This document shows, one piece after another, positions 58,461 to 64,000 of a stretch of DNA of 64,000 nucleotides. The translations under genes were made by a program, and so were the position numbers. Numbering within the stretch: position 1 is the first letter of the stretch; the number at the start of each line of letters is the position of its first letter. The notes below the pieces were generated by a model. It had not been told where the DNA came from and did not search any database. It saw nothing but the letters and a program-made list of their open reading frames with translations. Origin of the DNA: Stenotrophomonas sepilia (GTDB lineage: Bacteria > Pseudomonadota > Gammaproteobacteria > Xanthomonadales > Xanthomonadaceae); assembly GCF_003244875.1 (NCBI RefSeq), contig NZ_LXXZ01000063.1, positions 62,001 through 126,000 of the forward strand, given 5' to 3'.

Positions 58461-60301
58461 GCACGGATGCAGCGGTGCGGGAAGCGGCCGGCCGTGCGGG
58501 CCTGCTGGTCCGCTGGACCGACGTGGCCGGTGCCGCGCGCGAGGTCGCACCGGACGTGCTGCGCGCGGTGCTGGAGGCGCTGCAGGGCGATGCAGCGCCC
58601 GAGCACGGTGGCCTGCGCACGGCTTGCTGTGGACAGCTGCTGGCGATGCCCCAGGCGGCAGGCGCAGCGTGCTGGGTGGATGAGCAGGGCGCAGTGCTGC
58701 CGGCACACCCCGATGCGCAAGGGCGCTGGCGCGTGCCGGACCAGCCCGGCTACTGGCAGTGGCGCCAGGGCGGACGGCAACAGGCGATTGCGGTGGCGCC
58801 ACAGCGTGCCTGGTGGCCGCTGGGCTTGCTGCGCGGCTGGGGCCTGTCGGCGCAGGTCTACAGCCTGCGCGCTCGCGACGACGCCGGCATCGGTGACAGC
58901 GCCGGCTGTGCGCGATGGAGCGAACTGCTGCACCGTCACGGCGGCGATGCAGTGGCGTTGAGCCCGCTGCATGCCGGCTTGCCACCAGGGCCCGGTTACA
59001 GCCCCTATTCGCCCAGCGACCGGCGCTGGCTCGATCCGCTGCAGACCTCCCTGCCGCAGGTACTGCCGGAAGCAGCCGACGCCGTGCTGGCTGAAGACGA
59101 AGCACTGGCGACGGCCGTTGCAGCAGCCACTGCCGCGCGCCGCATCGACTGGCCGCACTCGGCGGCGTTGAAGTGGCGCTGGCTGCGCCAGGTGCGCCAG
59201 TGGCTGCGGCAGCAGGCGCCGGCTCAGTACGAACAGATGCAGACGTGGTGCGATGCGCAGGGCGAATCCCTGCTGCGCTATTGCCAGCACGCCGCCGACC
59301 GGTTCACTGGAAGCGCTGACGACCATGCGTTTGCGCAGTGGTTGGCGCGGCAGGGCTGGGCGCAGGTGCAGGCGGGATTGCGCGACGACGGCGCGTCGAT
59401 CGGGCTGATCGCAGATCTGGCGGTGGGTTGCGCGCCGCAGGGCGTCGAGGCCCGGACCGGTGGCGACCGTCTGCTGCAGGGCCTTGAGCTGGGCGCGCCG
59501 CCGGATGCGTTCAATCCGCTGGGCCAGGCCTGGGGTATCACCAGCTGGTCACCCTCCGCGCTGCAGCGCGAGGGCTTTGAGCCGTTCATTCGCGTGCTGC
59601 GCGCCGTGATGGCCGGCCGTGGTGGGCTGCGCATCGACCATATCCTCGGCCTGCAGCGGCTGTGGGTGCTTCCCTGTGGCTCAGGCGCCGGACAGGGCGT
59701 GTACCTGCGCTATCCGTTCGATGATCTGATCAACCTGCTGGTTCTGGAATCGTGGCGGCATCGCTGCGTGCTGATCGGTGAAGACCTGGGCGTGGTGCCG
59801 CCGGGCATTCGCCAGCGGCTGGCAGCCCGCGGCATCCTGGGCATCGAGGTGCTGCCGTTCGCCCGCAAGGGTGAGCACTTCCTGCCTGCGCCACGGTGGC
59901 GCCGCGATGCGGTGGCCATGCCCTCCACCCATGATCTGCCACCGCTGTCCGGCTGGCTGCACGGGCGCGACCTGCGCTGGCGTGCCCGCCTGGGTGAGCT
60001 GACCGGGCTTCCCGCGGCGCTGCACGCGCGTGCCAGTGAGGTGCGGGGACTGTCCGCCGTTGCCCGAGGCGAGGGCGCGACGCTGGAAGCGCGTGCGCTG
60101 TCGCTGGTCGCGCACGCGCCTTCGCGGTTGGCGCTGCTCCCGCTGGAAGATGCGCTGGGGAGCCGCGCGCAGGTGAACCTGCCGGGCACCGTCAACGGCC
60201 ATCCGAACTGGCGCCGGCGGCTACCGCTGGCATGGGAACAGGACGCGGTTGACGCGCGTATTGCCTGGTTCAGCGCAACGCGGCGGAGGGAGCGGCGATG
60301 A
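58457..60301 (+). CDS. malQ: 4-alpha-glucanotransferase (amylomaltase)
   Basis: The 614-residue GH77 enzyme has LSPLHAGLPPGPGYSPYSPS, APPDAFNPLGQAWG, GGLRIDHILGLQRLWVLP (nucleophile Asp in RIDH), VLIGEDLGVVPPGIR (acid Glu) and MPSTHDLPPLSGWL. It has an N-terminal accessory domain of ~170 residues, as in E. coli MalQ. It shuffles maltodextrins, giving TreY longer substrates. It sits between treZ and treY, overlapping each by 4 bp. Confidence 0.93.
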   Translation: MSTDAAVREAAGRAGLLVRWTDVAGAAREVAPDVLRAVLEALQGDAAPEHGGLRTACCGQLLAMPQAAGAACWVDEQGAVLPAHPDAQGRWRVPDQPGYWQWRQGGRQQAIAVAPQRAWWPLGLLRGWGLSAQVYSLRARDDAGIGDSAGCARWSELLHRHGGDAVALSPLHAGLPPGPGYSPYSPSDRRWLDPLQTSLPQVLPEAADAVLAEDEALATAVAAATAARRIDWPHSAALKWRWLRQVRQWLRQQAPAQYEQMQTWCDAQGESLLRYCQHAADRFTGSADDHAFAQWLARQGWAQVQAGLRDDGASIGLIADLAVGCAPQGVEARTGGDRLLQGLELGAPPDAFNPLGQAWGITSWSPSALQREGFEPFIRVLRAVMAGRGGLRIDHILGLQRLWVLPCGSGAGQGVYLRYPFDDLINLLVLESWRHRCVLIGEDLGVVPPGIRQRLAARGILGIEVLPFARKGEHFLPAPRWRRDAVAMPSTHDLPPLSGWLHGRDLRWRARLGELTGLPAALHARASEVRGLSAVARGEGATLEARALSLVAHAPSRLALLPLEDALGSRAQVNLPGTVNGHPNWRRRLPLAWEQDAVDARIAWFSATRRRERR

Positions 60302-62871
60302 CTCCATTGCGTGCCACCGTACGCCTGCAATTGCATGCAGGCTTCGACTTCGAGGCCGCCGCGATGCAGCTGCCGTACTACGCCGCGCTGGGCGTCAGCC
60401 ACCTTTACCTGTCGCCGATCGCCGCTGCGCTGCCTGGGTCTACGCATGGCTACGATGGCATCGACCCGGCTTGCATCAATCCGGAACTGGGCGGCGAAGA
60501 AGCCTTCCGGCAACTGGCCACAGCGACGCGCGCGCACGGCATGGGCCTGATCCTCGACATCGTACCCAACCATCTGGCGGCGTCCCCGCACAGCCATTGG
60601 TGGAACGATGTGCTGATGCACGGGCGTCGAAGCCCGCACGCAGCATGGTTTGACATCGACTGGGAGGCGCCGGGCTGCGAGGGCCGGCTCTGGCTGCCTG
60701 CACTGGACCGGCCGTTGCACGACGCGGTGCGCGATGGCGTAGTGCGCGTGGTGGTGGACAACGCGCGTCCCGTGCTGCGCCACCATGGTCTGGCGTTGCC
60801 CTTGTCGCCGCGCAGCCATCCACTGGACTCCGCGCAGTGGCCGGCGTGGGCCGAGCGCTGCAACCGCAGCGTTGAACGGCTGCATACGCTGCTGCAGCGG
60901 CAGCACTACCGGCTGGCTTGGTGGCGCACGGCGGGCGATCAGGTGAACTACCGGCGCTTTTTCGATATCAATGAACTGGCCGCGCTGCGGGTGGAGCGCG
61001 ATGACGTGTTCGAGGCGGTGCATGCGCTGCCGCTGCGGTTGGTACGCGAGGGATGGGTGGACGGCCTGCGTATCGATCATGTGGATGGCCTGTCTTCCCC
61101 GGGCGCCTACCTGCGGCGCCTTCGTGAATCGCTCGACGCAGCCTGTGCGGCCGGCGGCCGTGATCCGCAGGCGGTGAGCCTGCATGTGGAGAAGATACTG
61201 GCCGAGGGCGAGCAGCTGCCCGACAGCTGGGCCTGCGACGGCACCACCGGCTATGACTTCATGGACCAGACCGGTGCCTGGTTGCACGATCCGGCGGCTG
61301 CACCCGCGCTCTCGCGCACGTGGCAGGCGCTGGGCGGTGATCCGCGCAGCTTCGACCGGATCCAGCAGGACGCTCGCGGCATGATGTTGCGCCAGGGCCT
61401 TCACGCAGACTTCCAGCGGCTGCTGCGCAGTGCGCAGCAGGTCCTGCAGCCCCGGCTGGCCGAGGCCGATATCGGAGTGGCTGCGCTGGCACGCGCATTG
61501 GCTTCATTGCTGCGGCATTACCGCACCTACCGGCCCTATTCGCTGCAGGGGGCGGGTGAACGAAAGGCGCTGGTGGACGCTGCAGCTGCTGCGCGCGAGG
61601 CGCTGGACGGTGCGGCATGCGCCGCGCTGGATCTGCTGCTGCAGGCACTTCCCGGCCAGGCGCCGGCTGAAACCGAGCTGCGCGTACGGTTCGGGCAGCT
61701 GGCCGCGCCGTTGAATGCCAAGTCGGTGGAAGATACCGGGTTCTATCGCTATTTCAGGCTGCTGTCGCGCAACGAAGTCGGCAGTGATCCGCAGCGGCTG
61801 GGCATGGAAGGGCGCGAGCTGCTGGAACATGCAGCCGGGCGCCTGCGGCGCCATCCCAGGGCGCTGCTTGCGCTGGCGACCCACGATCACAAGCGCGGGG
61901 CCGACAGCCGGGCACGGCTGGCGGTTCTCAGTACCTGCACGGTCGAGTGGCGGGACGCGGTGCGGCGCTGGGGCCGGATGGCGACCCGCGCCGGCGCGCC
62001 AATGCCATTGCCGAGTGCCGAGGCCTATGCGCTATGGCAGGCGCTCGTGGCCGCGTGGCCGATGCACGGTACCCCCGGCGCAGGCTTCGCATCGAGGATG
62101 GGGCAATGGCTGACCAAGGCGTTGCGCGAGGGCAAGCGGGTCAGCAGCTGGTCCGATCCCAACGTGGCCGTGGAGGAGGGCGCCGCGCAGTGGCTGCACG
62201 CGCTGCTGGATGGAGCGCCGTTGCAGCCGGTGCGGGAGGCGCTGGCGACCTTCGTGGCGCGCATCGCGCCGGCGGGCGCCTGCAACGGCTTGGCACAGCT
62301 GTGCCTGCAGCACTGCCTTCCCGGCGTGCCCGATCTTTACCAAGGCGGTGAAGGCTGGGACCTGAGCCTGGTGGACCCGGACAACCGGCGCGCCGTGGAT
62401 TATCCAGCGCGGCAGGCCTGGCTGCGTGATGCGCGCGCGTGGCCCGCGCTACTGGAGGACTGGCGGGACGGTGGGATCAAGGCATTTCTGCTCCGGCGAT
62501 TACTGGATTGCCGCCGCAGGCACCCGCAGCTGTTCCTGCACGGCGCGCTGCAGCCGCTGTCGGCGCCGGTGCGCTCACCGTGGCTGGCGTTCACGCGCAG
62601 GCATCAGGCGCAGATGCTGCTGGTGGTCGTGCGGCGTGGTTCGCCCACCGCCGTGCCTGGCCCAAGCCTGCATGCGCCGCGCGACGTCGGCAGCGATGTG
62701 ACGCTGCGTGGGGTGCCGACAGGCCCCATGCGCAACGTCCTTGACGGGCGTATCGAACATTTCAACGCAACCACGGACGTGGCCAGGCTTCTGGCTGGCA
62801 GCCCGTTGGCGATATGGATCAACGAGGAGGCAGGTAGGGATGGACAGCAGGGAACGACGGCAGCGGATTGA
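60298..62871 (+). CDS. treY: Malto-oligosyltrehalose synthase
   Basis: The 857-residue GH13 isomerase starts MTPLRATVRLQLHAGFDFEA. Landmarks are LGVSHLYLSPIAAALPGSTHGYD, LILDIVPNHLA, GLRIDHVDGLSSPGAYL, HVEKILAEGEQLP, GTTGYDFM and LATHDHKRGADSRARL. It turns the reducing end of maltodextrins into a terminal trehalose unit, the partner reaction of TreZ. The length is normal for this family. The 3' end overlaps the small DUF2934 gene by 32 bp. Confidence 0.95.
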   Translation: MTPLRATVRLQLHAGFDFEAAAMQLPYYAALGVSHLYLSPIAAALPGSTHGYDGIDPACINPELGGEEAFRQLATATRAHGMGLILDIVPNHLAASPHSHWWNDVLMHGRRSPHAAWFDIDWEAPGCEGRLWLPALDRPLHDAVRDGVVRVVVDNARPVLRHHGLALPLSPRSHPLDSAQWPAWAERCNRSVERLHTLLQRQHYRLAWWRTAGDQVNYRRFFDINELAALRVERDDVFEAVHALPLRLVREGWVDGLRIDHVDGLSSPGAYLRRLRESLDAACAAGGRDPQAVSLHVEKILAEGEQLPDSWACDGTTGYDFMDQTGAWLHDPAAAPALSRTWQALGGDPRSFDRIQQDARGMMLRQGLHADFQRLLRSAQQVLQPRLAEADIGVAALARALASLLRHYRTYRPYSLQGAGERKALVDAAAAAREALDGAACAALDLLLQALPGQAPAETELRVRFGQLAAPLNAKSVEDTGFYRYFRLLSRNEVGSDPQRLGMEGRELLEHAAGRLRRHPRALLALATHDHKRGADSRARLAVLSTCTVEWRDAVRRWGRMATRAGAPMPLPSAEAYALWQALVAAWPMHGTPGAGFASRMGQWLTKALREGKRVSSWSDPNVAVEEGAAQWLHALLDGAPLQPVREALATFVARIAPAGACNGLAQLCLQHCLPGVPDLYQGGEGWDLSLVDPDNRRAVDYPARQAWLRDARAWPALLEDWRDGGIKAFLLRRLLDCRRRHPQLFLHGALQPLSAPVRSPWLAFTRRHQAQMLLVVVRRGSPTAVPGPSLHAPRDVGSDVTLRGVPTGPMRNVLDGRIEHFNATTDVARLLAGSPLAIWINEEAGRDGQQGTTAAD

Positions 62872-63010
62872 GGCACTGGCCCACCAGATCTGGGAGGCAG
62901 AAGGGCGCCCGGATGATCAGCAGCAACGGCACTGGCACATGGCCGAGCGGCTGGTGGAGGCCGAGATTGCCGCCGCGCGCGAGGAGGAGGGCACCGATGG
63001 CGAGCCGTAA
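62840..63010 (+). CDS. DUF2934 small protein
   Basis: The 56-residue protein starts MDSRERRQRIEALAHQIWEA after a GTAGGGA-type ribosome binding site. The pattern IEALAHQIWEAEGRPDDQQ followed by HWHMAERLVEAE is the DUF2934 motif (R.IA..A..lWE..GRP.G....HW..AE). Its function is unknown, but it is frequently found in trehalose/glycogen operons. It overlaps treY upstream and glgX by 14 bp. Confidence 0.75.
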   Translation: MDSRERRQRIEALAHQIWEAEGRPDDQQQRHWHMAERLVEAEIAAAREEEGTDGEP

Positions 63011-64000
63011 GTGGACGCAGACCTCGCGCGTGCGCGAAGGCCGGCCCTTCCCGCTGGGGGCGACCTGGGACGGGTTGGGCGTGAACTTCGCGCTGTACTC
63101 GCGGCATGCCACCCGGGTGGAACTCTGCCTGTTCGATGCACGCAACCGCGAAGTGGAACGCATCGCGCTGCCCGAGTACACCAACGAGATCTGGCACGGC
63201 TACCTGCCGGACGTGCGGCCCGGCCAGCGCTATGGCTACCGGGTGCATGGTCCCTATGCTCCGGAGGAAGGCCATCGCTTCAATCCCAACAAGCTGCTGC
63301 TGGACCCCTACGCCAAGCAGATTGTGGGCGAACTGAAGTGGGCCCCCCACCTGTTCGGCTACACCTTGGGCCACCGCGATGGCGACCTGAGCTTCGACCG
63401 CCGCGACAGCGCCAGCTACATGCCGCGCTGTGCCGTGATCGATCCGGCCTTCAGCTGGGGTGCCGAGCGGGCACCTGCCACGCCCTGGGACCGGACCGTG
63501 ATCTACGAAGCGCACGTGCGCGGGCTGACCATGCAACACCCCGATGTTCCGCAGGCCGAGCGTGGCACCTTGTCTGCCCTGCGCCATGACGCAGTGGTCG
63601 ACCACCTCAGCCATCTGGGCGTGACCGCCATCGAACTGCTGCCGGTGCACGCCTACGTCGATGACCAGCAGCTGCTCGAGCGCGGGCTGCGCAACTACTG
63701 GGGGTACAACACCATCGGCTTCTTCGCGCCGCAGCCGCGTTACCTGTCGCTGGGCACCGTGGCCGAGTTCAAGCAGATGGTCGCGCGGCTGCACAATGCT
63801 GGCATCGAAGTGATCCTGGATGTGGTCTACAACCACACCGCCGAAGGCAATGAGCTGGGCCCTACGCTGTCCTTCAAGGGCATCGACAACGCCAGCTACT
63901 ACCGCCTGGCTGATGATCGCCGCTACTACATCAACGATACCGGCACCGGCAACACGTTCGACCTGACCAATGCCGGTGCACTGCGCATGGTGATGGACTC
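62997..64000 (+). CDS. glgX: Glycogen debranching enzyme GlgX (5' part)
   Basis: From ATG 62997 (MASRKWTQTSRVREGRPFPL) the frame is open to the window end, giving ~334 residues of an expected ~700. There is an N-terminal CBM48 (LGATWDGLGVNFALYSRHAT) and the start of a GH13 barrel: VIYEAHVRGLTMQHPDVP, YWGYNTIGFFAPQPRYLS and VILDVVYNHTAEGNELGPTL. It removes alpha-1,6 branches to release maltodextrins for MalQ and TreY. Confidence 0.93.
   Translation, partial: MASRKWTQTSRVREGRPFPLGATWDGLGVNFALYSRHATRVELCLFDARNREVERIALPEYTNEIWHGYLPDVRPGQRYGYRVHGPYAPEEGHRFNPNKLLLDPYAKQIVGELKWAPHLFGYTLGHRDGDLSFDRRDSASYMPRCAVIDPAFSWGAERAPATPWDRTVIYEAHVRGLTMQHPDVPQAERGTLSALRHDAVVDHLSHLGVTAIELLPVHAYVDDQQLLERGLRNYWGYNTIGFFAPQPRYLSLGTVAEFKQMVARLHNAGIEVILDVVYNHTAEGNELGPTLSFKGIDNASYYRLADDRRYYINDTGTGNTFDLTNAGALRMVMD

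Overview
The window looks like chromosomal DNA of a Stenotrophomonas species (maltophilia complex) or a close Xanthomonadaceae relative. Three things point there: high GC with tightly overlapping ATGA gene junctions; many palindromic repeats built on TGCCGGCCGCTGGCCGGCA next to a RAYT-type transposase, resembling the repeats I associate with this genus; and an enterobactin-like cluster in the order entS-entC-entE-entB-entB'-entF-entA. Species assignment is inference; no rRNA gene is present.

Layout. 0-5.3 kb: end of a fatty-acid desaturase, a sodA-flavin reductase-TPR operon behind a SoxR-type promoter, a thioredoxin/TPR lipoprotein, a GNAT acetyltransferase and a luciferase-like oxidoreductase. 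5.2-15.3 kb: candidate Fur boxes, a small DUF3817-type membrane protein, then seven overlapping genes that make and export a catecholate siderophore (chorismate to isochorismate to 2,3-dihydroxybenzoate, then assembly with serine on EntE/ArCP/EntF). 15.3-16.3 kb: a RAYT gene and a tandemly duplicated palindrome cluster. 16.3-20.2 kb: a four-gene operon (DUF3348, DUF802, OmpA/MotB-like, DUF2894) whose two central products look like an ion-driven stator pair resembling ZorA/ZorB. 20.3-24.3 kb: an M14 peptidase, dgkA, and a patch of small genes with three apparent lesions. 24.4-29.8 kb: an aromatic-acid type efflux operon (FUSC, DUF1656, HlyD, outer-membrane factor) with a divergent AraC regulator.

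30.2-41.6 kb is an accessory island: one full-length Sec-secreted Rhs/YD-repeat protein with a zincin-like toxin tip and a lipoprotein immunity candidate, then three displaced partial copies of the Rhs tip. One carries an intact permuted NlpC/P60-like tip plus a membrane-protein immunity candidate, one is broken by a stop codon and a frameshift, and one is truncated before the tip. Unrelated small, AT-richer genes lie between them.

42-50.5 kb: molybdenum genes (moaA with a structured leader, a moaC-mogA fusion, moeA, moaD, moaE, mobA, a small unknown, an FNR-type regulator, modABC). 50.6-52.5 kb: a diflavin reductase translationally coupled to a lone PAS protein. 53-64 kb: a glycogen/trehalose operon (glgA, glgB, treZ, malQ, treY, a DUF2934 protein, glgX running off the end). 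Most of this operon overlaps by 4 bp, consistent with a single transcript converting between glycogen, maltodextrin and trehalose.
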